DNA from: a bacterium
Lineage (GTDB): Bacteria > Eisenbacteria > RBG-16-71-46 > CAIMUX01
Length of the DNA stretch: 64,000 nt
Direction of reading: 5' to 3'
Assembly: GCA_030431975.1 (NCBI GenBank)
Contig: JAUIHP010000001.1
Coordinates: forward strand, 124,001-188,000
Position 1 is the stretch's first letter, and each line of letters opens with the position of its first letter. The notes below the pieces were generated by a model. The model saw nothing but the letters and a program-made list of their open reading frames with translations. It was not told where the DNA came from and searched no databases. Below are positions 8,323 through 15,960 of the stretch, piece after piece. Made by a program: the position numbers and the translations under genes.

Positions 8323-8937
8323 CTACGGACAGTGGTTGGGCGCTACGAATGCGGGCGAGAAAATGATCAGGTCCGAGAGTGTCACGGCGCCGTCGTTGTC
8401 GTAGTCGTGGCACAGCCCACCGGACCCATCCAGAAACCCTCCCGTAAAATCGACCAGGTCACTGAGATCGACGCGACCGTCACCTGACGCGCCGTCGAAG
8501 TCGGGACTCTTGACGTTGTCGTAGTTGGCGACCGAGACTCCGTTGACTTTGATCGTGGCCGAGAGGTTCGTGTCGTGGATGCAGCCTCCGCCGGCCAGCT
8601 CGAAGTACGCCCAACCGTCATCGTCCGTTTCCGTGGTAAGGAGGATCTCCGTTGTAAGGACGGACCCCGGACACAGGTTGATTCCCGATTGCAGGACGAT
8701 CAACTCCACGGAGAATCCCGGGAGCGGTTGATTCGAAGAGTTGTGGACGAAGATCGAGAGCTGAGACGCCGGGAGCGGTTCGGGAAGGTTCGGCCCGAAC
8801 ACGAGCCCGTTGAGAGCGTCGGCGGGGTAGACCTCAGCGATCGCAACGGGAAGGTCTCCGGCATCCGCAGTGACCGACGCGCCCAGAGTTAGAAACGACG
8901 CAAGCACCCATTGGGTGACAGCAAAGAATCGATGCAT
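8323..8937 (-). CDS. Secreted protein with C-terminal dockerin-like repeats
   Basis: A 204-residue product with a signal peptide (likely cleavage near VTADA-G). The N-terminal ~110 residues look like an Ig or carbohydrate-binding-like beta domain with no family I recognise. The C terminus carries two EF-hand-like dockerin segments: D-G-A-S-G-D-G-R-V-D-L-S-D-L and D-Y-D-N-D-G-A-V-T-L-S-D-L, with the Asp/Asn calcium-ligand spacing typical of dockerin type I. Unlike most secreted proteins here it has no FlgD-like tail. ATG 8937 has GGAG 6 nt upstream; the extension to 8985 would disrupt the signal peptide. Confidence 0.75.
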   Translation of the reverse strand: MHRFFAVTQWVLASFLTLGASVTADAGDLPVAIAEVYPADALNGLVFGPNLPEPLPASQLSIFVHNSSNQPLPGFSVELIVLQSGINLCPGSVLTTEILLTTETDDDGWAYFELAGGGCIHDTNLSATIKVNGVSVANYDNVKSPDFDGASGDGRVDLSDLVDFTGGFLDGSGGLCHDYDNDGAVTLSDLIIFSPAFVAPNHCP

Positions 8938-9178
8938 ACAGTTCTCCAATCGATAGATGGAGAGAGGGTGAGGGAAGAGTACCACATCGGACTACGGTAC
9001 TCTTTCGGAGCTTTCGTCCCACTTCCTATTGCGCCATACTCCGCTTGGCGAGCCCACGCCTCCCCCCTCCACCGGGAAAGCATTGTTCATGCAGGGCGGA
9101 CGCACCATCCACGGCTACCGTTGGAGCCATTGCATGCGGAGGGATTGTGATTCGGCTCAACGACGGGAGGCTGAATCC

Positions 9179-9889
9179 ATGGAACTGTCCCATCCGATCT
9201 ATCGCCTGAAACGACAGGCGCGACTTCTTTCGAGAGAACTCGGCGTTTCCCTACACACGGCCCTGGATGAGATCGCGAAGCGCGAAGGATTCTCCAGGTG
9301 GAGTCACCTCGTGGCCAAGGCCGCAAAAACGTCTTCCAGCCGAGGGTTACTCGACAACCTGCGTCCGGGTGATCTCGCGCTTCTGGGCGGCAAGGCCGGC
9401 CACGGCAAAACAATGCTCGGATTGGAAACGGCTCTAACCGCTGTGCGAAGGAATCACGAAGCTGCGTTTTTCTCTCTGGCCTTCGGCGACGGCGAAGTTG
9501 CAGACAGCCTCGTGTCGTTGGGAGCGAACGAAGACGAACGGTCGCGACTTTGCGTCGACACGTCCGAAGAGATCAGCGCGGAGTACGTCGTACAAAAGAT
9601 GGACGCGTCCCCGCGCGGGACTCTCATTGTCATCGACTATCTTCAGGTCCTCGACCTGCGGCGGGTCAATGCAGCATTGATGTCGCAGGTGCGCCTGTTG
9701 CGCAGAGTCGCACACGAGCGCGGCTGGATCGTCCTTGTTCTTTCTCAGATCGATCGCCGAGCTGCATGGTCGGATGGACGCGGACCGAGTCTTTCTGACA
9801 TCCGCCTACCGAATCCGTTGGATCTGTCGCTCTTCAGCAAGGCCTGTTTCGTTCACGAGCGACGCTGGACGATGACCGCCGTGAATTGA
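9179..9889 (+). CDS. Small DnaB/RecA-like P-loop ATPase ('DNA helicase'-annotated family)
   Basis: A 236-residue protein with an N-terminal ~45-residue alpha-helical module (PIYRLKRQARLLSRELG ... FSRWSHL). This is the 'Glyoxalase-related' type of segment seen at the front of several bacterial proteins. A RecA/DnaB-fold domain follows. Walker A is GKAGHGKT (residues 71-78), Walker B is TLIVIDYLQVLD (Asp153), and a sensor-like LSQID lies near residue 200. It lacks the DnaB N-terminal domain and is far shorter than DnaB (~450), so it is unlikely to be the replicative helicase. ATG 9179 has GGGAGG 8 nt upstream. Its role is unknown. Confidence 0.72.
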   Translation: MELSHPIYRLKRQARLLSRELGVSLHTALDEIAKREGFSRWSHLVAKAAKTSSSRGLLDNLRPGDLALLGGKAGHGKTMLGLETALTAVRRNHEAAFFSLAFGDGEVADSLVSLGANEDERSRLCVDTSEEISAEYVVQKMDASPRGTLIVIDYLQVLDLRRVNAALMSQVRLLRRVAHERGWIVLVLSQIDRRAAWSDGRGPSLSDIRLPNPLDLSLFSKACFVHERRWTMTAVN

Positions 9890-9933
9890 TCTCGTGCTGA
9901 ATGAACCGGACTGGGTTTCCTGCCACTTGACTC

Positions 9934-9979
9934 GATGTGCGACAGATGTCACATTCATGTGTGACAACTGTCGCACATC
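9934..9979. promoter_or_regulatory. 46-bp palindrome upstream of the trypsin-like protease gene
   Basis: GATGTGCGACAG-a-TGTCACA at the left pairs with TGTGACA-a-CTGTCGCACATC at the right; 19 of the outer 20 positions of each arm match. It ends 20 nt before the TTG start at 10000. A regulator-binding operator is likely; an RNA hairpin in the leader is the alternative. Confidence 0.65.
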
Positions 9980-9999
9980 AATCGAACGAGGAGACCCAC

Positions 10000-10770
10000 T
10001 TGCCTACAAACCGTACCGCTTGGCTTCACCCGTGTTTGGCTTCCGTTCTCGGCGCTCTCGTCTGGAGCACGTCTGCACTGGGCCTCGTGACCCGACACGA
10101 TCGACCGGACTCCGAGTATCGAGCGTTGGGCGAGGGTCATCCGCAGGCCGTAGAGTTGAGCGAGAGCGGAGGTTCAGGAGCGGCGACACTCATTGCGCCT
10201 CGGTGGCTCATGACGGCAGCGCACGTTGCCGAGCACAAGGAGGTCGGTGCTTCGGTTCGGATTGGAGACCAGGAGTATCGGATTCAGTCGATCGTCCCTC
10301 ATCCCGACTACTCCCTTCGTCCTATGCAGCACGACATCGCTCTGATCGAACTGGACCGGGACGTCACCGGGGTCGAGCCCGCCGCGCTCTATGACGGCTC
10401 CGATGAACTGGGGCAGGACGTGTTGTTCGTCGGAAGCGGTAACTACGGGACGGGACGGACCGGTCCGCAAACGCGCGACAAGGTTCGGCGCGCAGCCACG
10501 AACCGGGTCAGCGACGTCGACCCGTTGTGGCTCTCTTTTCGTTTCGATCCGCCGGGAGAGGCTCTCTATCACGAAGGGATCAGTGGTCCCGGGGACTCCG
10601 GCGGCGCAGCCTTTGTGCGGACCGACTCGACCCTCTGGGTCATCGGTGTCAGCTCCTGGCAGGACACGAAGCCGACGGAACGGAATCAGGGACTCTATGG
10701 CGTCATCGAGAAGTACACGCGCGTCTCGACACACCTACCATGGATCTACTCGGTGATCGATAGTCCGTGA
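10000..10770 (+). CDS. Secreted trypsin-like serine protease
   Basis: The 256-residue protein starts with a signal peptide (core LASVLGALVW, likely cleavage near STSALG) followed by one S1 (chymotrypsin-fold) domain. The catalytic triad is His75 in TAAHV, Asp112 in QHDIALIEL and Ser200 in GPGDSGGAAF. The start is TTG 10000, with GAGGAG 6 nt upstream. The longer frame from 9937 would begin inside the palindrome and bury the signal peptide. There is no C-terminal sorting domain. The 3' end overlaps the first copy and a half of a 14-bp tandem repeat array. Confidence 0.88.
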   Translation: MPTNRTAWLHPCLASVLGALVWSTSALGLVTRHDRPDSEYRALGEGHPQAVELSESGGSGAATLIAPRWLMTAAHVAEHKEVGASVRIGDQEYRIQSIVPHPDYSLRPMQHDIALIELDRDVTGVEPAALYDGSDELGQDVLFVGSGNYGTGRTGPQTRDKVRRAATNRVSDVDPLWLSFRFDPPGEALYHEGISGPGDSGGAAFVRTDSTLWVIGVSSWQDTKPTERNQGLYGVIEKYTRVSTHLPWIYSVIDSP

Positions 10771-10848
10771 TCCATGACCGTTGATCCACGGCCCGAGATC
10801 GGTAGTCAGTGATCTATGACCGCGATCTACGACCGTGATCCGGGATCC
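10753..10848. repeat. Seven-copy 14-bp degenerate tandem repeat (GTGATCnAyGACCG)
   Basis: Units start at 10753, 10767, 10781, 10795, 10809, 10823 (12 nt) and 10835. Examples are GTGATCCATGACCG, GTGATCTATGACCG and GAGATCGGTAGTCA. Every unit contains GATC. The array spans the end of the protease gene and the space before a terminator hairpin. Confidence 0.8.
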
Positions 10849-10893
10849 GGCGATGGGGCCGGTGAGCAATAGCGCCGTCCCGAAACGGAAATG

Positions 10894-10919
10894 GGAACCG
10901 ACCCCGGAGGGTCGGTTCC
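10894..10919. terminator. Bidirectional terminator-like hairpin
   Basis: GGAACCGACCC and GGGTCGGTTCC form a perfect 11-bp stem around a 4-nt CGGA loop, between the convergent protease gene (ends 10770) and the FG-GAP protein gene (ends 10928). No T-tract follows. Confidence 0.7.
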
Positions 10920-10927
10920 TGGCCTTG

Positions 10928-12886
10928 TCACCGGACGACCAAAACTCTCTGCACCAGTTCTTCTGTTCCAGCCCGCAATCGAACGAAGTATGTGCCGGTG
11001 GCGACGGGTCGGCCTTCTTCGTCTCCACCGTCCCATTCCAGTCGATGCGAACCTGCCGCCCGCAGCGCGTCTTCGAGGCGCAAGACGGTACGCCCGGCCG
11101 GGTCGTACACCGTGGCGCGAACGCGGGCAGGTTCAGACAAGGCGTAGTTCAGTGAGGTCGTGCGCCGGAAGGGATTCGGGGCCATCGCGGAAGCCTGCAG
11201 CTTGCGTGCGAACTCGTCGTCTCCCTGCACAGAAGCCGGATCATTGTTTTCAACGGCGATTTCCCTGAGCACGGGCGAGGTTCCGTTTGAGAGTGTCTCC
11301 ATAGATACTCGGTACTGGAGGTATCGAGCTGTCGGATCGATGAGCGTCCCCAGATCCGTACCGTTCGAGGGAACCGTGACATAGTTTCCGAGTGCCTCGG
11401 GATCGGTCCCGGCGCGAACTTCGATCTCGAGCGAAGTGCCGGAGGGTACATCGGCGTCCCAGATGAGCGTTCCCCAGGATGGAGTGCCTCCATCAAGAAC
11501 AGAGCTTTCGAGTTCACCGAGAGGCAGGAAGTCCGTCAACGTGTAGGCCGCGATTTGGATTCCCTGTCCGTAGCTGTCTTCGAAACTCGCCACGAGCTCG
11601 GGTTTCCCGTCCCGGTCGATGTCGCCAACTGCGGCCCAGGGATGACTCGGCGCCGAGATGTCCGGGTAGCGAAGCTCCCAGCTGGTGCCGTTTCCGAGGT
11701 TCTCGGCCCACCCGAGCTTGCTGAACGTCGTCCCGTTGGCACCGGAAGCAACGCCGTCCAAGTCGCCGTCTCCGTCAACGTCTGCCAGTGCGGTGTTGTA
11801 TCCACGCGTGAAGGAACCCACGATGGAAGCCGACCAGTTGAGACCCGTTCCATCGTTCAGCCACGCCGCCATCACACCCGTGTTCAGGCCACCGCCGAAT
11901 ATGTCGATGTCACCGTCGTCATCCAAGTCCCCAACATCCATGTAGCCGGCGCCCTGGAACACGGGACTGATAATGTGTTGCGTCCAGTTCTCACCGGTCC
12001 CGTTCAGGTTTTCAAACCACTCGAAACGGCCGTAGCCCGCGACCAGCAAGTCGACGTCGAGATCTCCATCCATGTCGACTGTATGAATTACGAAGGCGTT
12101 GTCGAAGTCGTCCGATACGTCGTGCTGGTTCCAGGTCTCGCCCTGCCCATCGACATTTTCGAACCAAACGACGAACGCATCTGCTTCGTAGGGTCCACCG
12201 ACCAATTCAGAGCAGCCGGCCAGATCGAGATCGCCGTCCCCGTCGATGTCGGCCGCGCTTACCCAGCGCGCGCCCCAGAAGAGTTCTCCGATTTCCCGCT
12301 GTTCCCAAGCACCACCTTCGCCGTCCAGGTTCTCGAACCAGGCGAATCGGCCGTTCCTCTGCTCGGGCGGGGGCGGAGGAGGATCGATCATCCCGTAGTA
12401 CGCCGACGCGATGATGTCGAGGTCGCCGTCGAAGTCCATGTCCACGGCATCGACGTACCAACTTCCGAGGAAGTCTTCGGTCACGCTCGTGCGTGTCCAC
12501 TCCCCGTCCAACTGGCGCCAGAGGTAAATCGCGCCCCGCTGGTCGTCCGGGTCGAACGGAGAAATGAGCGGGTCGGGAATAAGAATGTCATCGTAGCCGT
12601 CTCCGTCGATGTCGTAGACGGCCAGGCGGGCCGGACGGTCGGAGTCCGGCGTGATGACCTCGGAGGGAAACGAAATCCTGGACACCGAGGACAGGGAGAC
12701 CTGCCCTGGAGACGTCAGCCAAGCCAGGTTGCCGTCGTCGAAGCGGTTACCAAACGAGAGTACGGGTCCCGGTTGTCCATCTCCCCCGGACCAGTCTGAT
12801 TGGGTTTGGGTCGCGCTCATCACAGGGGTCGCGGCCATCGCGAGGACGATCGCGGACGCGGAGGCCAGCAGCGTGCGGCTCATCAT
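10928..12886 (-). CDS. Secreted FG-GAP/VCBS repeat protein with FlgD-like C-terminal domain
   Basis: A 652-residue exported protein. After the signal peptide (LLASASAIVLAMAATPVMSA) come at least eight repeats with the core D-[IVM]-D-G-D-G/D-x-D-[IL]. Examples are DIDGDGYDDIL, DMDFDGDLDII, DIDGDGDLDLAG, DLDDDGDIDIFG and DVDGDGDLDGVAS, which is the calcium-binding FG-GAP/VCBS propeller pattern. The last ~85 residues are the FlgD-like module (YALSEPARVRATVYDPAGR, W-D-G-G-D-E-E-G-R, ATGTYFVRL, ending RVLVVR). ATG 12886 is preceded by AGGAGG with 6 nt spacing. A cell-surface or extracellular role is inferred; the binding partner is unknown. It is divergent from the HAF protein gene. Confidence 0.88.
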   Translation of the reverse strand: MMSRTLLASASAIVLAMAATPVMSATQTQSDWSGGDGQPGPVLSFGNRFDDGNLAWLTSPGQVSLSSVSRISFPSEVITPDSDRPARLAVYDIDGDGYDDILIPDPLISPFDPDDQRGAIYLWRQLDGEWTRTSVTEDFLGSWYVDAVDMDFDGDLDIIASAYYGMIDPPPPPPEQRNGRFAWFENLDGEGGAWEQREIGELFWGARWVSAADIDGDGDLDLAGCSELVGGPYEADAFVVWFENVDGQGETWNQHDVSDDFDNAFVIHTVDMDGDLDVDLLVAGYGRFEWFENLNGTGENWTQHIISPVFQGAGYMDVGDLDDDGDIDIFGGGLNTGVMAAWLNDGTGLNWSASIVGSFTRGYNTALADVDGDGDLDGVASGANGTTFSKLGWAENLGNGTSWELRYPDISAPSHPWAAVGDIDRDGKPELVASFEDSYGQGIQIAAYTLTDFLPLGELESSVLDGGTPSWGTLIWDADVPSGTSLEIEVRAGTDPEALGNYVTVPSNGTDLGTLIDPTARYLQYRVSMETLSNGTSPVLREIAVENNDPASVQGDDEFARKLQASAMAPNPFRRTTSLNYALSEPARVRATVYDPAGRTVLRLEDALRAAGSHRLEWDGGDEEGRPVATGTYFVRLRAGTEELVQRVLVVR

Positions 12887-12930
12887 AAGGTTCCTCCTGC
12901 AGGGGTACATACTTTCGTCGACGAACCCCT

Positions 12931-12990
12931 GTACCCAACCATAACCCAGCTGTGACGATTTCCTGTCACACTGGGACCCTGCTTGGGTAC
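12931..12990. promoter_or_regulatory. 60-bp nested inverted repeat between divergent secreted-protein genes
   Basis: Outer arms are GTACCCAA (12931-12938) and TTGGGTAC (12983-12990). Inner arms are CCCAG-c-TGTGAC (12945-12956) and GTCACA-CTGGG (12965-12975). It sits between divergent starts at 12886 and 13036, where a shared operator would be expected. The TGTGAC/GTCACA core recalls the TGTCACA/TGTGACA boxes of the 9934-9979 palindrome. Confidence 0.6.
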
Positions 12991-13035
12991 GGTGAACCAG
13001 GCTTCACCCAAGAGTTTCCCGACAGGAGTTTCCGC

Positions 13036-14370
13036 ATGGCGCCGACACGTTTCCTGCCTTCTCTGCCCTCTCTCACCCTGCTCCTCACGACGCCTGCGCT
13101 TGCGCAGGACTTCGACGTCCTCGATCTTGGTGCTTCCGGAAGCCAGAACCAGACTTGGTCCATCAGCAATTCCGGCCACGTCGCCGGCTACGCCGCCTTT
13201 GGCGCCACGACCGAAGGCTTCGTCTACGTCGACGGCCAGGTCGAGTATGTCGGCATTCCGGCCGGTACTTCGCGGTCGGACATGCTGGGCATCAACGACG
13301 TGGGAAGTGCCGTGGGCAAGTCCGGCCTGACGTTCGAAGATGGTCAGGCCATTCTCTGGCAGCCCGGCGAACCGCTGCAGAGTTTGGGAACCTTGGGCGG
13401 AAGCCGGTCGGCGGGAATCGCCATCAACAACATGGACCAAATCGTCGGCTGGTCCGATCTGACCGGCGACGAGGAATCCCGCCCGTTCCTCTACGAAGAC
13501 GGGATGATGGCCGCACTCCCGATTCTGGGTGGGACGCAAGGGCAGGCCACCTGGATCAACGACTCCGGTCAGATCGTCGGCACGACAACAACAGACACAG
13601 ACGGTTTGCAGCAATTCGCCGTGCTCTGGGACGGAGGGGATCCGGTTCGTCTGCCTCCCTTCCACGCCGGCCAGAACAATCTGGTGGACTACATTCACAA
13701 CAACGGGGATATCGCGGGCAGCGTTCGCATTCCGGACGAGATCAACGGCGGGTTCAAGCGTCGCGCCGCGATCTGGCGGGACGGAGAGATCCATCAGATT
13801 CTGGGAACGTTGGCCGACGGCAGCGGCGCCGAGCCTTTCGCCCTGAGCTGGGCGTCGGGAATCAACAGCAGCGGCGAGATCGTAGGAATGTCCGTCAATG
13901 CGGCGAGTTCGCTGGTCCCCTTTCTCTATCGAGACGGCGAGATGATTCAGTTGGACGAACTCATGCCCGACGGTTGGATCGCGGACTTCATCGGATCCGG
14001 GGCGATCAATGATGCCGGCCAGATCACGGTCAGCGGGTTCATGCCGCAGGGCACACGCCGAGCGTTGCTCCTGACCCCGAACACTTCTGCAGTCGAAGGC
14101 CCGGAACACCGCCGGGAACTCAACGTGTTTGCCACAGGTTCGCGCATCCTCTACTCGATCGAGGAGCCGGCTCCCGTCTCGGTCGAACTCTTCGACCTGC
14201 GTGGAAGTCGTGTAGCCACGGTGGAAAAGGGATGGCGTGAGGCCGGGACGCATGAAGTCGAGTGGATGGAAAGAGACGCCAACGGCCGCTCTGCGGCGTC
14301 AGGGGTCTACTTTGCCCGCGTGAAGACTCCGAATCATCAGGGCACAGCCCGGATCTTCGTCGTCCGATAA
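13036..14370 (+). CDS. Secreted HAF-repeat protein with FlgD-like C-terminal domain
   Basis: A 444-residue protein. The signal peptide ends ...TTPALA, leaving Gln as the predicted first mature residue (QDFDVLDLG). The body contains repeated HAF-type units (W-x-I-N-x-S-G-x-I-V-G, LGTLGGSRSAGIAIN, GQATWINDSGQIVGTT, WASGINSSGEIVGMS) characteristic of extracellular HAF repeat proteins of unknown function. The last ~80 residues form the FlgD-like module (VELFDLRGSRVA, EWMERDANGRSAASGVYFAR, ending RIFVVR). ATG 13036 has AGGAG 7 nt upstream. It is divergent from the FG-GAP gene across a large inverted repeat. Confidence 0.88.
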   Translation: MAPTRFLPSLPSLTLLLTTPALAQDFDVLDLGASGSQNQTWSISNSGHVAGYAAFGATTEGFVYVDGQVEYVGIPAGTSRSDMLGINDVGSAVGKSGLTFEDGQAILWQPGEPLQSLGTLGGSRSAGIAINNMDQIVGWSDLTGDEESRPFLYEDGMMAALPILGGTQGQATWINDSGQIVGTTTTDTDGLQQFAVLWDGGDPVRLPPFHAGQNNLVDYIHNNGDIAGSVRIPDEINGGFKRRAAIWRDGEIHQILGTLADGSGAEPFALSWASGINSSGEIVGMSVNAASSLVPFLYRDGEMIQLDELMPDGWIADFIGSGAINDAGQITVSGFMPQGTRRALLLTPNTSAVEGPEHRRELNVFATGSRILYSIEEPAPVSVELFDLRGSRVATVEKGWREAGTHEVEWMERDANGRSAASGVYFARVKTPNHQGTARIFVVR

Positions 14371-14438
14371 CGATCAGACGGCCAGTTCCGCCGTGGACTC
14401 CGAAGGCGGCCGGTGCCGGCGACGGAGTCTATCGCGCC

Positions 14439-15707
14439 TTAGTCGGCGATCCGAACGACTCGTACCGATTCGTTGAATCCCCGGCCGCTCGCCCGCACGA
14501 AGTAGACGCCGGATGCGCTCGGTCGATTCGCATCGTCCAAGCCGTCCCAGGAGAAGGAGTGCACTCCCGGGTCCAGCCTCTGTGCCTCTGTGATGGATCG
14601 AACGAGACGTCCGTCCGCAGAGACGACATGGATGGACAGATCCGTCTCGACGCTCAGCTGCAGTTGGAACGTGGTCCCTTCCGCAAAGGGTGAGGGGAAG
14701 CATGTAAGCGCGGCGATTCCGTTTCCACTGTTCGCCGTGACCTCGGCAGCAGCAGGCTTTGGATGCTCGAAGAAGTAATCCACCAATTCTTCCCTGAAGG
14801 ATGAATTGAAACTTGGAGAGTGCGAGCCGTCGAGGATCGTCCAGAGTTCGCCCGAACCGGAAGCATCACATCCGTCCTCGTACTTCGTGACGATGGTCTC
14901 GGCCCCCGAAAGAGAGTTGACGAGATCGAGTGGCGGCGAACTCGTATCGGGAGTCAGAGAACACCCCCCGACTCCGGCCCAGTACTCCACCGACTCGACT
15001 GCACTCGGATATGTGTTCCCAAAGATGTTGCCGCCGTCGTAGAAGATGACGTTGTCGGCCGTCCCGTGGATCTGCAGTACGTGAACGGACGATCCGGGAT
15101 TGCACTGGATCGGGTCGTCCCAAACCGCTCCCGCCAGACTGGCAATCGCGGCCACGGTTTCCGGGTGGTCACAGGCCATGCGGTGGGACATGAAGCCTCC
15201 GTTGCTGTGACCGCAGAAGTAGACCCGGTCCGGATCGACATCCACCTGACTGCTGATCTCCGTGATGAGATCGAGAAGGTACTGAGAGTCGTCGACGGTC
15301 GAGCCGAAGAAGTTGCAACACGCGTCGGTCGCATTCCAGAATCGGTTGCCGTTGTTGTCGATCGTTCCTTCCGGGTGAACGACGAAGAAGCCTCTGGATT
15401 CCGCGATCGTCGGAAGCTGCCAGTAGGACTGCATGGAGGCTCCATTGCCTCCGTAGCCGTGCAGGGCGAGAACCAGGGGAAGCGGAGCGCCGGGCTCGTA
15501 GGAACTGGGGACGGTCACGGTCAAGGGTCCGCGACCGAGATCGACAATGATGTCTTCGGCCAGAGCCGTGCGCGCTTCGCTCGCGACGATCAGACAGGCC
15601 AAGAACGCCGAGACGGCGGCGGCAGCGAAAATGTGTCCGTGGGTCGGGGTCGGGGTCGGAACGGCGGCCGGGGTCGGGACCAGGGTCGAGAGCTTTGCAC
15701 TATTCAT
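14439..15707 (-). CDS. Secreted PHB-depolymerase/LpqC-like esterase with FlgD-like C-terminal domain
   Basis: A 422-residue alpha/beta hydrolase. A Thr/Pro-rich N-terminal stretch precedes the signal-peptide core (FAAAAVSAFLACLIV; likely cleavage ALA-E near residue 50). The esterase domain (~53-325) shows the oxyanion HG motif LALHGYGGNG (~80-89), nucleophile Ser168 in CGHSNGG, and QIHGTADNV near the acid/histidine region. LpqC-type enzymes hydrolyse polyhydroxybutyrate or feruloyl esters; the substrate here is not determined. Residues ~335-422 are the FlgD-like module (FSWDGLDDANRPSASGVYFVR, ending VRIAD). No clear Shine-Dalgarno precedes the ATG at 15707; a longer start at 15752 is possible but less like a signal peptide. 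Confidence 0.85.
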   Translation of the reverse strand: MNSAKLSTLVPTPAAVPTPTPTHGHIFAAAAVSAFLACLIVASEARTALAEDIIVDLGRGPLTVTVPSSYEPGAPLPLVLALHGYGGNGASMQSYWQLPTIAESRGFFVVHPEGTIDNNGNRFWNATDACCNFFGSTVDDSQYLLDLITEISSQVDVDPDRVYFCGHSNGGFMSHRMACDHPETVAAIASLAGAVWDDPIQCNPGSSVHVLQIHGTADNVIFYDGGNIFGNTYPSAVESVEYWAGVGGCSLTPDTSSPPLDLVNSLSGAETIVTKYEDGCDASGSGELWTILDGSHSPSFNSSFREELVDYFFEHPKPAAAEVTANSGNGIAALTCFPSPFAEGTTFQLQLSVETDLSIHVVSADGRLVRSITEAQRLDPGVHSFSWDGLDDANRPSASGVYFVRASGRGFNESVRVVRIAD

Positions 15708-15960
15708 CAGACGATGATGCCACAGGGCAGCCGCCGAAACGAGGCCGTCCACTCCGAAGCCTGCCGGAAATACCCCATTCCCACTCGGCGGCGGGCAGCA
15801 GTCTTCGCCGTCACGTGGTCTCCCATGCCCCCTTCGCCTCCGGGCTTCGGATTAGGTTTCTCTGACAAGTCCGCTGGTGCTAGCCTTGATTCCTCCGTTG
15901 GCGCTCGGATTCCTCTCACCCGACGCTTTCGCTACCGGGATATCTCGTGGGAGGTCTTTC
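15708..15960. other. Divergent intergenic region without recognised feature
   Basis: This 253-bp space separates the leftward esterase gene from the rightward LVIVD gene and must hold both promoters. I see no convincing -35/-10 pair, repeat or small gene. Confidence 0.4.
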
